Assembly (NCBI GenBank): GCA_950295325.1
Contig: OX485805.1
Coordinates: 17,967,501-18,031,500 of the forward strand
Reading direction: 5' to 3'
DNA from: Polytrichum commune
Taxonomy: Eukaryota > Streptophyta > Polytrichopsida > Polytrichales > Polytrichaceae
DNA: 64,000 nucleotides
In this document: positions 1 to 12,225 of the stretch, one piece after another
Layout of the letters: every line of letters starts with the position of its first letter
How positions within the stretch are numbered: the first letter of the stretch is position 1
Position numbers and translations under genes: made by a program
The notes under the pieces: model-generated
Database searches by the model: none
What the model was told of the DNA's origin: nothing
What the model saw: only the letters and a program-made list of their open reading frames with translations

Positions 1-3000
1 TCAACAAAAATTAGCCTTGGTGCCCCGTCAGCTAAGCTCAATGTGAGCCTAAACACACAATCAACAAAAAATCGTAATGAATACACATGGCCACTAGTAT
101 ATTTGACATATTGTAATAAGAGTCGAAGAATTTTGGAAATTTGCATAATCTCATATTTTGTTTTCTCTATTCATCATCTACCATGCCCTTGTTTAGCATC
201 TTATCATACTCTAAGAAGTCACAACAACCCCATGTTCGTCTTAACTCAAAAATGAGGTTGATTGTCCAAAACCTCACCAACTTGATTGAGAGGTGTTCAA
301 TGCAAGCGTAAAAGCCGCAACATTTTCATGAACATGTCATTTTTTAAACCCTCGTAGCAAACCATGATGTTCTTTATCCTCAACAATATAAATTGGTTTT
401 TTAATATACTCACTGCTAAGAGTCACATAAACTACCCACTCAATGGAATATTGTTGCTCATTCAAAGTTTGTTGGAATTCCATGTTGAAGATTTCTCAAA
501 AACATCAAATGAAGGTGTTTGGTCCAATAAAATGCAAGACATGATTTTTATTCTCCAGTCTTGCAAAGCGACTCTGCAAAATCAAGTGCACAAGTTCTAC
601 ACTATCTATTCATTTGCAAAAAATAAATGTTGAAAATCCTTGCATTCAAGGTACATGTTACTAGGATAACAAAGGGGATATGCAAGGTAGGCATCTTGGT
701 GTCAAAATTTTCATTCTTCAAGGTAACTCGTGAACTTCTATAGAGGTTGGACGCTTGATGTGGCAATGAGAATATAGATCCAACACCAAAGTTGCAAATA
801 ATAAGTAACGAAACATCCAAAAGGAAAGGTTAGGCATGAAATCGAAAAACAAGAACCTCCACAAATACAACCAAAGCATATTCGCTCAAAACACCACCTG
901 AGGATTTTGACACATATTATGTTATGTTTATATTGTATAGGAGATCCACATGTCTATGAGATGGAGCAACTTTATAGATTTTCTAATTTGGTCAATTTGT
1001 TAACAATACTAGTGTGTGGTCGAAAAGAATTGAAGTTCAAATTTTGCGCGTGTGTCTCATGCTTGTGGAGAATCTAATGCGTACTTCAGTGTACACTACC
1101 GGATTGTATCGTGATGATATATACAAGTCACCATTACTGCCAATCCCATATTTCATAAACTATTTAAAACTTGCAAATTTCAATCTCAAAAAGTGTGCAT
1201 GGTTAGGATTACGACTGGTTGCTTCAAACAAATACAAACTAAGATTTGTTCAAAATTTGCAAATATCACACAATGTATACACTCGCCAAAAGTTTTGTTA
1301 AATTAGTGTGAACTTCATTCATGACAACTATATGCATCCTCAAAACCTTTTAGTTGCTAAATCAACACATAAGACTACATCTTTCCAATCGTAGACAGAA
1401 GAGATTAGTTCGTAGTCTAGCTCTTAGACTAGTGTTGAATCCTACAAGAAGAACTATAATTTGTCTTGTTGTAGATCGACCAGTTAGTTGCATTCATGTA
1501 ACATTCATATAGAATTCCATGATCTTGATGCTCTACATTCTCTTAAGTAGATGTTTATGAAATCTTTTAAGTTTCATATTGAAGAACATACATGAACTTC
1601 CCATGTGTATGATTGCCCATTCAACAATGATGGGCACCACTTGGATTGATATCCAAATGCTAAATTTCAACCATTTAAAGATCTTATATAATGCCTCTAA
1701 GATTGAACCAGTTGGCATTGACTTGACTGCAATATTAGGTATTGTAAAACCGCATGACCTTGCAAAAATATTATATAATAAATTCCACATATCACAAGTC
1801 AAAGAGCTTGACCTTTTGCAAATTGCGACAATAGAGAAAATACACAAAATTCCAAGCCTAGGAGCCCAAAGCTAGCAAAGGAGGCAACCAACATGGTACT
1901 ACGACATCTACTTACATTCCCCCGAATATATGTCATTGATTCCATACAGCATAAAAGCATGCAATTGCGACCTTTTTCCATCATCAAATCTCTAAAAATC
2001 TCTTGAAATCATGATACAAGATCATCTCAACGGTTAAGTTCTTAGAAACGGTCTAAAACCAAGGATATTAATTGCAAGCTTTTGGTTGGAACCCAAACCA
2101 AACAACAGAAGGAAAGTTTATTTTTGCATAATTGCATGCCACTGGAAAAAGGAGAACATGTCCTTTAAACATAGCAGGACAGAAAAGAATAAACTATTTG
2201 TGAAGATAAAGAATGAGAGCGTCGATGAAACCCTCGTCGCTCCAAAAACAATGACAGTCCAAAAGATCTCGATTGAATAAAAGATAGTGACACAATACAT
2301 ATAGTCTTTCTCGACTTCCACTTATGTCGTTATACAACACTCAACCTTGTACATAATGCCACAATCATGAGAAAGGAAGTAGGACTTTACATGAATGATG
2401 AAGCTAACGAACCTGGGAATGCCTAGCGTTGGATCGCCGTAAACGAATTTGTAACTTGATGCAATAAAAAACTCTCAGTAGACTTGCAGTTCTCACACTC
2501 CCTACCTCTCAAACCCCTCCACATCTAGATCCTCTCGCCCTTTAAGAAAAACTCATAATTGTCCACCTCCGCCAAGGTAGGAGTTGAAGACTAAGGTGAG
2601 ATTCAAAGTGCAATGCAACTAGTCAATGTCTGATCAGTTAGAGATGGTGGGGAGGAGCACACTCTGAAGAAGCCAAGGTGCAGGTCTGGGCCGAGCTCAC
2701 ATTTTAGGATTAGCTTGCCAAGTCCAGAGGCTCCGCAATCTCGGATAGAGAGATAAGTGTGACTAAACTTAAGTAAAATTGTCACGTCACTTAAGTTTAG
2801 TTGAAATTTGGTAGATGTGGCCACCACATATATGGACCATCATCACCCACATGTGCCGCTCTTTCCTCCTCCTCACATACCCTAAAGTTCATCACCTCTA
2901 TTCCCACAACTAGGATAATGGTAGGTGTACCAATTTCACCTGCTAGATATTTCAAAACATCGGCAACCATTGGGATCTAATTAAACTCAACATGCATCCC

Positions 3001-4969
3001 TTACAACAAAATGAAGCTTATCTAACCACCTTAATTGAATCGTCCACTCTAATTAATGCTCTCAATGGTAGGAATCAAACTTCAAGAAATTGTGAGTTTA
3101 ACATGAAATGATACAACATCATCACGTACGACAACTAAGCATTTTGAAACCTTTAAGTACATCCCAACTTCATCACCATAGACTGCACCAAGATCATGCT
3201 CAAGATCTTGCAAGACACATTTCAAGTGAATCAACTCATACTCGATACCCACATAATTCAAAAGCCTAATAAATTCCCTATTACTTTTGAGAGCAGTGCA
3301 AATATCCTAATTTGCTTGATGTTCCTCGATCTAGAGTAGAAGAACCATTTGGTTCTCCGACTTGCATATCGAGAAGAAGGCCATGTTAGTAGTAAAAAGA
3401 ATCCCACAATCATCGTTATATTGTTAGTCTATCAAAAATCGGTTTCTTGGGTTATTTTGGAAGTCACATGCTTATCTCATCAACGCAAACCAAACGTTTT
3501 CCAAAACCATAGTGCCCACCGAAAATTAGGAGAGAGGCCACCTTCTATACCCCTTCCCGCCCTCAAAAATTGAATGACAATAGACATTGGAAGGTTGGTT
3601 CTCTTTCCCAATAATCGGTGGCTACTGAATATATATTATGACATTTGAAGACTTCATGGGTGCAATGAGCACATGGAATGGGCCAAAAACTTTGAAAATC
3701 GGTTCCTTATTGATTGGAACATTTACGGTGATTGTTCACTTGCTCTAAATCATGCGTCAAGCTACACACTACTTGAATTGTCATAGGAGTGTGAGCAAAA
3801 ATCCAAACCTGGTTTGTCCTACCATGGTCACCACAAGGTTGAAATTTGCGCAGTCAAGAAACAATTATGGCAAGTTGGAGTTTGCGAGGAGATATGTCCA
3901 AATCTAACCGAAATTCATACAATGAGGAAGCCGCAAAATTCACAGTCAAAATGTTGAGCTACTTACATGAAACATTTCTCGCTTCCAGGTTACAAGTGGC
4001 CCGCGCTAATACAACATCAAAATCATCTAGACTCTTCCCTCTCCATTAGAACCTGCAAAAACACACAAAAGAGTTCATTAAGCTATATTGGAAGGCTTCA
4101 ACCCATCAATAACTATTGCGGTCGGAGTGCAAGGAGACATACACTAACACTCGATCACAAAGCTCAACGACCCTTATCTCCAAACCCAACACCAAAAACC
4201 TCATGAAAACCACATACATAATGACATAAAATATTGCACATGCTTGATTCTATACAAATGAAAGCTAGATCACCAACGACCAAAGCGTTCAACTTATACA
4301 GATCCGTTAGTTGAGATCCAACACCGGATTTCCACAACTATCATTAACATTCAAGTCGAACTCATAAGCATCGAATTCGAAATAGGAAAACTAAATGGAC
4401 AGCGATTCACTACGTCCCTCCAACAGATTCACGGTAGAGGAGCATGGCTATGGTGCTTGCTATTCCACCTTTGAAGGTAACTCTATCGCCACTGCTCGGT
4501 CTCAGAGGTCGACTCCTTCCTCAACAAACCCGTGAGTAGTCCAGAACTGTAACCGCAACATCAAGTTTCTAAGAATGCTCCATGCCTCTGCAACGGACGG
4601 TGTGAATTGCACAAGTAGTTGAACCACAACAGTTCTCGTCTATCATTTTGCACAACAAGTCAACAAGCTTGTCTCACAAATGAAACCCTCCGCCCACAAG
4701 CACAAAGATAGATGCAGGGAAGAAGGCAGAATCTGCGTTCTCTGTGAAGCTTCAGTTGTGAGTGCTCACTTCAATTGCACAAGATGGATCTGGCAATGCG
4801 GACAGGAGGCACTTGAACTTGGAAGTTTACGTAATAAATTACTCACAACGTCACTCAGGAAGGAGAGCACACTCCACCACATGCGGTGTCTGGAAAGTGT
4901 TTCGCAAGCCACTAGCGAGGAGCTCGTACTTAAGTATTGTTGCAAAGGCACTTCCGGGCACGACTGTGC
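1..4969. other. Gene-poor region, no recognisable gene
   Basis: All open frames here are shorter than about 105 codons, overlap one another on both strands, and show no family motif I recognise. The longest plausible one on the plus strand (1579-1875, 98 codons) has no identifiable domain. The sequence is AT-rich with frequent stops in all frames, as expected for old decayed repeats or non-coding DNA. I see no long tandem repeats, target duplications or clear terminal repeats in this stretch. A diverged retroelement cannot be excluded by eye. Confidence 0.5.
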
Positions 4970-5348
4970 TACTAAATATAATCTTTAGTGTCATATGGTA
5001 TTTAATGTCACTGTGGCAAGTTTTCGGAAGACGCTTCTTATGAAGAATAAGTGAACAAATACTGTCATGGATGATGGATGAGTTCATCCATTGGCCAAAA
5101 CCCTACCTTCTCGTGTTAGCAACTTGTGAGGAAATATTGTCACGGATGATTGAAATTTGGATGGAAAATGGCTGAGTAAGTGATAGTAATTGCAACACTG
5201 TAAATCTATACTTCCCAAACAGTTTATAAGATATAAGAAATGATGTACAGTTGGGTTAACATTTAGTGTCGTGACACTAAACTGCAGTTTAAAATTAGTA
5301 TTGAGAAAGGCAATTAGAATTGATGACACTAAATATCGTATTTAGTGT
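4970..5348 (+). mobile_element. MITE, TA-flanked, family A copy 1
   Basis: One of four copies of a roughly 355-380 bp element in this window (others at 36,393, 42,810 and 59,877). Both ends carry the inverted motif ACACTAAATAT, and the outer bases TA fit a TA target duplication as in Tc1/mariner-type MITEs. The interior has a conserved hairpin ATGGATGAGTTCATCCAT shared with the full-length copies. There is no coding capacity. The superfamily assignment is an inference from the ends; the repeat family itself is seen directly by comparing copies. Confidence 0.7.
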
Positions 5349-5437
5349 GGTAGTCGGAGGAAGGCGGATGCAACTAGGCATGCAGACAACTGTTCCCCCA
5401 CTCGGTGCCTGGGGACGTGAACAATAAACTCCATTTT

Positions 5438-6300
5438 TTAAGAGCTTATGGTGGTCTTCCATGCACGGCAACCACAATTGTGGCATTGATATGATCAAAC
5501 ATGTATAAGTTACGCAATCGCGTAGTTCAAAACATTATTCAACCATGTGGTCGGTTCCATGATCTTGGATTATGTCAATTGAATACTATGGACTTCCGAA
5601 CAAAGTGGATTGTTCATTCATTATTCATACATTCATTATGAGCTTCGAAAGTTTTAAAAGCTTGTGGCGGCCCCCCTCCTTGCACACCAACCACAATTGC
5701 GGCATTGACCTTATCAAATACATATAAGTTACGCAATCACGTAGTTCACAACATTATTCAACCATGTGGTCGGTTCCATGATCCTGGATTATATCAATTG
5801 AATTCCATGGGCTTCGAACAAAGTGGGATTATTCATTCATTATTCATACATTCATTATGAGCTTCAAAAATTTTTAAGAGCTTGTGGCCCCCCCCCCCCT
5901 TGCACAACAACCACAATTGCGGCATTGATGTGATCAAATACGTATAAGTTACGCAATCACATAGTGCACAACATTATTTAGCCATGTGGGTCAGTTTCAT
6001 GAACCCGGACTATGTGAATTGAATTCTATGAGCCCCGAACAAAGTGGGATATTCATTCATTATGAACTTCAAAAAATTAAAGAGCTTGTGGCGCCCCCCC
6101 CCCCCCCCTCCTTGCACAACAACCACATTTGCGGCATTGACCTTATCAAATACGTATAAGTTACGCAATCACATAGTTCACAACATTATTCAGCCATGTG
6201 GGTCGGTTTCGTGAACCCGGACTATGTCAATTGAATTCTATGGGCCCCCAAACAAAGTGGGATTGTTCATTTATTACTCATACGTTCACGATGAACTTGA
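5438..6300 (+). repeat. Tandem repeat, about 218 bp unit, four copies with poly-C tracts
   Basis: The landmark GGCATTGA recurs at 5482, 5701, 5921 and 6133, giving periods of 219, 220 and 212 bp. Each unit also holds ATAAGTTACGCAATCAC, a CATGTGG...TCGGTT segment and the phrase AACAAAGTGGGAT. A C-rich tract at the same place in each unit lengthens along the array: none or very short in unit 1, six in unit 2, twelve in unit 3 (5888-5899), fifteen in unit 4 (6094-6108). No gene is seen. This is a short satellite-like array or a tandem duplication inside a repeat. Confidence 0.85.
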
Positions 6301-6439
6301 ACATTTGGGTGAAGTTATACTCTTGGCACTATATGTAGGAATCATTGTTCATCCTTGTAATACTCACAAGAAACATTGTTCATCTCATCATTATTCCTTG
6401 AAATTACTATAAATTTCTAGATGTGTGTTGTGTTAAATG

Positions 6440-6690
6440 ACACTGTGTATGAGGGTATTGCCGGTGCCGCCAGTTCCTTGGAAATAAAAGGCTTTGAATT
6501 GTAGAAGGGTTGACTGGGATTGCGAAAACCCAAAATTGTGAGTAAATTATAGTCCGAGGGTATTGGCGGTGCCACTGATACCTTTGTAAGCATGAAGAAT
6601 GAAGTTGGCAAAAAGAATATGAATGTGTTGTAGTCGTTTATAAGATATGTTCCAAGGTATCGGCGGTGCCGCCAATGCCCAAACTTTAGT
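6440..6690 (+). repeat. Short tandem repeat of about 100 bp around GGCGGTGCC
   Basis: Three diverged units begin at about 6451, 6556 and 6653, each with a variant of GGTATTGGCGGTGCCGCC in otherwise AT-rich sequence. The GC-rich core contains a GGCGGTGCCGCC near-palindrome. No coding evidence. The units are clear, their outer borders are not. Confidence 0.6.
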
Positions 6691-6744
6691 TGTCAAAAAA
6701 ATTATAGGGATTGTAGATCGACATTTGTAATACAAATAGACCAT

Positions 6745-9130
6745 CTGTTTGGATTAAAAATGTTGATATACATTAATAATAAAGCTAATAATGAAGCATG
6801 TTCGTTTAAAGTCCGAGATTGGTAGATATTCTCTTTGGAAGATGATTTTTTATATCTATTAAACAACTTGGTTAAGATTCAAGTTTTTTGTATGAATATA
6901 TTTAAAGCATATACATACACTGAACTCTTTTTTGGAAAGTTTAAGGTTCAATATCATTTTTTTCATATTCAAATTCTTATAGTTTTCTAGATTTGTAATC
7001 CAATGTACTTCCTAAGTAGATTTTAGGGTTCTTAATTTGTGAAGTTTTTCCCAATCATACATCTTTAAATGCCCGTACAAATTCAAAATTTTGTTGGAAA
7101 AATATGAAATACATTAGAGTATTTTTTTAATTCTATAACTTGTTCACATAATGCTTTTCCATTTTATTTCATCTTCTATAACCAAAAATTTGTTAAAATA
7201 ATGCAAATTTGACTAATCATATGATTGATTTAAAATCAATAATTGAGACAAGCGTCACTTTCATCATTCTTCAAATTCAATATTTTATTTTATTTTATGT
7301 TATTTATTATTTATGTCATTCCTTTGGCCCATTTTGATATTTGATGTTTGTTTATCACAAATCTCAAAACAACAACGGAAGGAGAACCATTGGAAATGTA
7401 AAAGAAAGCTCGGACATCAATCGGCCGAAGTGGGTAACATACCACCTTAGCCATACAATGGGCCAATTACCAATTAGTAAAAATAAGATACTACATAAGG
7501 TCAATCGGCCATGATTAACAAGCCAATTTAGACTAATAGGTTATGTAGGGAGCAAGTAAACAATAGTGGAACTATTAGAAAATTAGTAAGTCATATATCA
7601 AGCCACTTAGGGTTAGTGGGCTTCAAGGTGGCAAGTAACCGCCTAGGCCACATAAGTGAGGCAAATGAAGGTGGAAGTAAATAAGGGCTAAGAGATGACT
7701 TCTTGGTTAGCCTTAGGAATCTTCCCATGCTTAGATAATACATAGGTAGATTTTAGGCTACAATCTACCACATGTTGAATATAAAAGAAGATGAGAATTA
7801 TATGAGCTCTCTTTGAGGATGTCCGAAAGAGCCATCTTCATCTTTTTTTAGAAAAATAAGAGATATAGGGATATAGGAGGGAGGCACATGTTAGGTCCTT
7901 CCTCCTATTATATATAAAGTTAGGATTAGAATTTGAGGACCTTACCTTATTCACGACGATAGATTACACGAGAGCTAGGTCCTTTGTATCTTTACTATTT
8001 TGGAATACAAGAGCTTCAAGCTCACACCTTCATCTTAGTTATTCAAGGTAGAGGCAAAGTAAATTTATTAGCTTAGACATAGTCAAGTTGAGAGATTGTG
8101 AACAAAACTTGAGATGTTTTATAGCAACTCATATGAGGTGAGATAATTGAGTGAGAAAATTATTGAAGACACTCACATGACTTGAGATAGACTTATGGAT
8201 GAGAGAGTTGAGTATAATTGATAAAATATAAATGTTGCAAGGCAATGGTGTGAATAATGAAATGCAATTGTGTAAGTGTGGAGAGATTATAGAACCTCAC
8301 ATGAGATGAGATAGTTGTGAGGGATGTTATTAAGAATCACATGAAGTGAGAATAGATGTTTGATAGACTTATCAGATTGATGAGGAGATTATGAGTAAAT
8401 TCCAATAGTAGTGGAAGGTGAGAGAAAGAGTATATAGAAACGAACAAAGGCAAGCGGCGATCAAGATATATATATACACACACTACGTTGTTTTGTTTAA
8501 TTTAATCATAAGTGATTCGTGTGTATCAAATTTTGATTATCTATCAATTGATTACATTAACTTATAACAACTAAGACTCAAAAAGTAATTGATTAAAGAA
8601 TCGAACATAATGAGGAGAACTATGAATGAGGAATGTATTATGATGGTTCTTATCAAACATTGATATGCTCGCACATTATATCATTATAAACGTTGATTGG
8701 CTCTACTATTATTGAGCTAAAATTAGAACATTACCAATTAAGTCATATATACTATAAATAGATCGTATCTAATAGATACCTGAACATAACATATATATGT
8801 CTAAAATTAAAAATGACTAATTAGAATGGATACTAAGATATAATATAATTATACTAAAAATAGACCGTAACATATATGATTACGATTCTAAATATTAATT
8901 GTTAAAGCAACTATCTTATAGAGGGATTTGGAAAGTGAAAGAACATAATTAAGTCGAGAGAATGACTCAAACATGTCTCGTCAAGAGTCAATAAGGAAAT
9001 GGAAAGTTGGTATAGGCATTAATGCTCGGGTAAAGAGGAAATCATTTCTACATGGTAAAAGAGTGTCTAACAACAATTTCATTATCATTAAATTACTCTC
9101 TACTTGTGTTTCAACGGAAAGAGATTCCGA
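6745..9130. other. AT-rich stretch without recognisable gene
   Basis: No open frame of note. The part from about 7,860 to 8,060 has features seen in plant LTRs: a direct motif (AGGTCCTTCCTCC, then later AGGTCCTTTG), a TATA-like TATATATAAAG at about 7,908 and a downstream pyrimidine-rich segment. I could not find the second LTR, a primer-binding site or a polypurine tract, so it is not called as an element. A short (TA)n(CA)n run lies near 8,467-8,483. Confidence 0.4.
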
Positions 9131-9134
9131 CAAC

Positions 9135-9500
9135 AAAGACTAACAACTATCCGACTAGGAGGAAGAGACTACTTAACGTTTTGGAACGAAAGGCACTTGG
9201 TCACTTACCGATTTGGAGGAAAAGTTAACTTGGATACTTGGCTACTTGACAATTTGAAAGAAAAGATAACTTGGCTATGTGGGTTACATGGCTACTTGAC
9301 GATTTGGAGGAAAAGATAATTTGTTTACTTGGTTACTTAACTACTTGGTGATTTGGAGGAAAAGTTAACTTGGCTACTTGGCTACATGACGATTTGGTAA
9401 TTTGGAGGATAAGTTAATTTGGATACTTGCCTACATAGCGATTTGGAGGAGAAGATAATTTGGATACTTGGCTACTTAGCAATTTGGAAGAAGAGTTGAA
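9135..9500 (+). repeat. Degenerate minisatellite (GATTTGGAGGAAAAG unit)
   Basis: The phrase CGATTTGGAGGAAAAG followed by TTAACTTGGATACTTGGCTACTTGA recurs with changes about seven times, with unit lengths near 40-55 bp. One frame is open across part of it (9104-9319, 71 codons) only because the repeat happens to lack stops. No function can be assigned. Confidence 0.75.
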
Positions 9501-11925
9501 CTTGTTACTTGAACACTTGGATACTTAAATTACTTAATTCATTGAAGAAACAATTTGAGGAGAAAAGAAGACAATTGTGGCACATGAAGATGTTGTAACG
9601 CAAGAAGAAAGTTACAAACAACAATTTGAAAGAATAGAAACAACACTTGGTTGTATGAGACTACTTGAAGAGATATCACTAAAGAAAGAATGCCTTACAA
9701 CAAAAGAGGACTTTTAAGTTACTTAAAACTCTATCATGTGGAATACAAGGTAGAGGAGCTTTTAAAAAAAAGAACGAAGGCCTCTACCAATAAACAAGAA
9801 AATATAACCGAGAACCGATAACAACAAACGACGAGGAGAATAAGTAGTTTACTCATCATAATCCGGACGATGCTCTAAGTCAATATGATACGGTCAACCC
9901 TAGGAACAAGTGGAGGTAGTTGAGCAACTTGAGCTCTACAATGTTCTAAAATTGGAGCAAGATTTTATTCTTGAATATAGAGCTAGAAGTGTAGTTTTTT
10001 ATGTTCCATTGAACAACAACCATATAGAAATCCAAGATGTCATCTAGGAGTTGATAGATTCACGAAAAATAAATAAAGTGAAGAATTTGATGATTTTTGA
10101 AAGCAAGATGAAGATCGCAAAACCTTTGTCGGCAAAATATTTTGCATTTGGAATGAGAATCATCTTTTGCAAGTGTGAAAACCAGTTATGAATATGGTTC
10201 ATTTTGGAAGAGCAAATTGACACGTTTTAATGGATTCCATATTGTTGAATTCATAACCCAATATTGTAATGCTCCTTACTGCAATGCATGATTTTGATAG
10301 GTAAATATTTTAATTTTTAATATTATTGATTATTGATTATTGATTTTTATTGAATATACATTGGTTATTTTAGTCATGTTGAACATTCGCATATGAAGAC
10401 CAATATTTTTCATCAAGTTATTGAAAGCTTGTCTATCGAAAACTTAAAAAAATTGTTGACACCCTAGCAATATTAAAAATATGTCACAAAAATAATTTTA
10501 GGGTGTCAAATATTTACACATGATTTTTTAAATATTTTTTATATAATATAAATTCTATACCATACTTCCATTTTTTTAAATGATATATTATATCATTTCG
10601 TTATACTTCGTTAATATTTTTGTTAAGTGGTTGGAGCTCTAGAATACCTCTCGCACGTTTCAAATGGTTTTAAAGTTGCCAAAGATATCTATCTTTAATA
10701 AAAAAAAATTGATCTTTGATAACACCAAGCAATACTTTGGACTGTTGCGTGAAAAATTTGTGCATATATGTCTTTATAAAATTTTCTAGGTATTATTTTG
10801 GTATTATGTTTCTTCAATATTCTTTGCCTTGTTGCACACGTTTTATGCATCAATTGGCTACAAATACTTATTGTATTTTATAATTCCATAATTGAAATAA
10901 ACAATACCATCAAGATCACCACAAATGCAATTGAATTTTATGCCAACTTTTACCTATTATATTGAATCTTAGAGGGTAACATGTTGGAAAATGGCATGTT
11001 CTAAGATGTTCAAGTTGAATGATGGCATTAGGAGGAACCAAATTTTTAATAACCAACGTGCTATAATTAAAGACATGAGGTTGATTGTTTACATGTATTC
11101 ACTTTATTTAATAATTTTCATGTTTAATACTCACATTTTTAATTTGTTTCAACTCTTTTAAACATTTTTTTCCTTACAAATCATTTAAGCGTGTGTTAAA
11201 TTTTTTTGTAATGCTTTGGACAAGCTACCACCCTTTCTTTAATAATTTCAAAGATGTTCAGTTGGAGATTTTTATATTCGCATCTCAAATATGCAAACAT
11301 TAGGATGAGGTGTTTTGGTTAATGTGGATGCTATCTAGATTTTCCAAAGAATAAAACTTCACCTTCCGAATTGGAATTACATAATCGTCTTGAATCTATA
11401 TTTGTTCCATCCATAATGAAAAAAGAAATTCATACAAAAAACCCACCCAAAAAAACTTAAGTTCCTAAATAATTTAAAATCAATGACATCATAAATGTTG
11501 AACCTTCTGATTAGATGTATAAGGTTGTGAGGCCAAACCACCCACCCTTATGCGTCGTAGTCCGGGTGAGGGCGTGGGGCTCACATTCATGCTAGCCTGG
11601 TTAGATCTTCCCACATCATCAACCTCCATTGCATCTCACATCAATTTTGGCACTCCAATTTATTCCATGGCGAGGATACAAGCGTTGAAGAACGCTATTC
11701 TCTAATGTCACCACCATAATACATCCCATTGCAAGACCCACACATCTAATGAATACTTAATGCCACCACCTAGCATGTTGTGGTTTTCCTACTTACTGAT
11801 TAACTAATTACTTAGACTAAACCTGTATGCTAATCCTAATTAACTATATTATGTTGGGTCACAAAGTGGGCACCACTACCACCCTACCTTAATTCAACCT
11901 GGGTAATTAGTATGGAACCCTTGTG
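9501..11925. other. AT-rich stretch without recognisable gene
   Basis: Stop codons are dense in all six frames and no terminal repeats or target duplications were found. The sequence resembles decayed repeat DNA. Nothing further can be supported. Confidence 0.4.
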
Positions 11926-11927
11926 CC

Positions 11928-12152
11928 TTCGAACTCAAACTTTGGCTGCTGGCCAAATCCCACTTCGAACTCAAACTTCTAGCTGCTGGCCTAATCCCAG
12001 CTTCGAATTTGAACTTCTAGCTGCTGCCAAATCCCATCTTCGAACTCAAACTCTGGCTGCTGGCCGAATCCCACTTCGAACTCAAACTTCTAGCTACTGG
12101 CCTAATCCCAGCTTCGAACTCAAACTTCTAGTTGTTGGCCTAATCCCACTCT
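11928..12152 (+). repeat. Minisatellite, 36-38 bp unit, six copies
   Basis: TTCGAACTCAAACTTCTAGC-type units start at 11,928, 11,964, 12,002, 12,039, 12,075 and 12,113, giving periods of 36-38 bp. Units alternate slightly: some end in CCAAATCCCA and others in CTAATCCCAG, suggesting a two-unit higher-order pattern. A frame is open across the array (11,912-12,166, 84 codons, repeating RTQTxAAG), most likely by chance. Confidence 0.85.
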
Positions 12153-12190
12153 ACCTACTAACTTAACACCAAGCTCCTCCTCCTTCCTAG

Positions 12191-12224
<34 letters not shown>
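12191..12224 (+). repeat. (GA)n microsatellite
   Basis: About 16 uninterrupted GA dinucleotides, directly downstream of the 36-38 bp minisatellite. Confidence 0.95.

Positions 12225-12225
<1 letters not shown>

Noticed and set aside
7860-8060. Possible solo LTR with TATA-like box
   Set aside because: No matching second copy, target duplication, primer-binding site or terminal TG...CA pair could be shown.
9104-9319. Frame with repeating YLTIWRKR-like words
   Set aside because: Reflects the minisatellite; units differ in length that is not a multiple of three, so the frame is not maintained.
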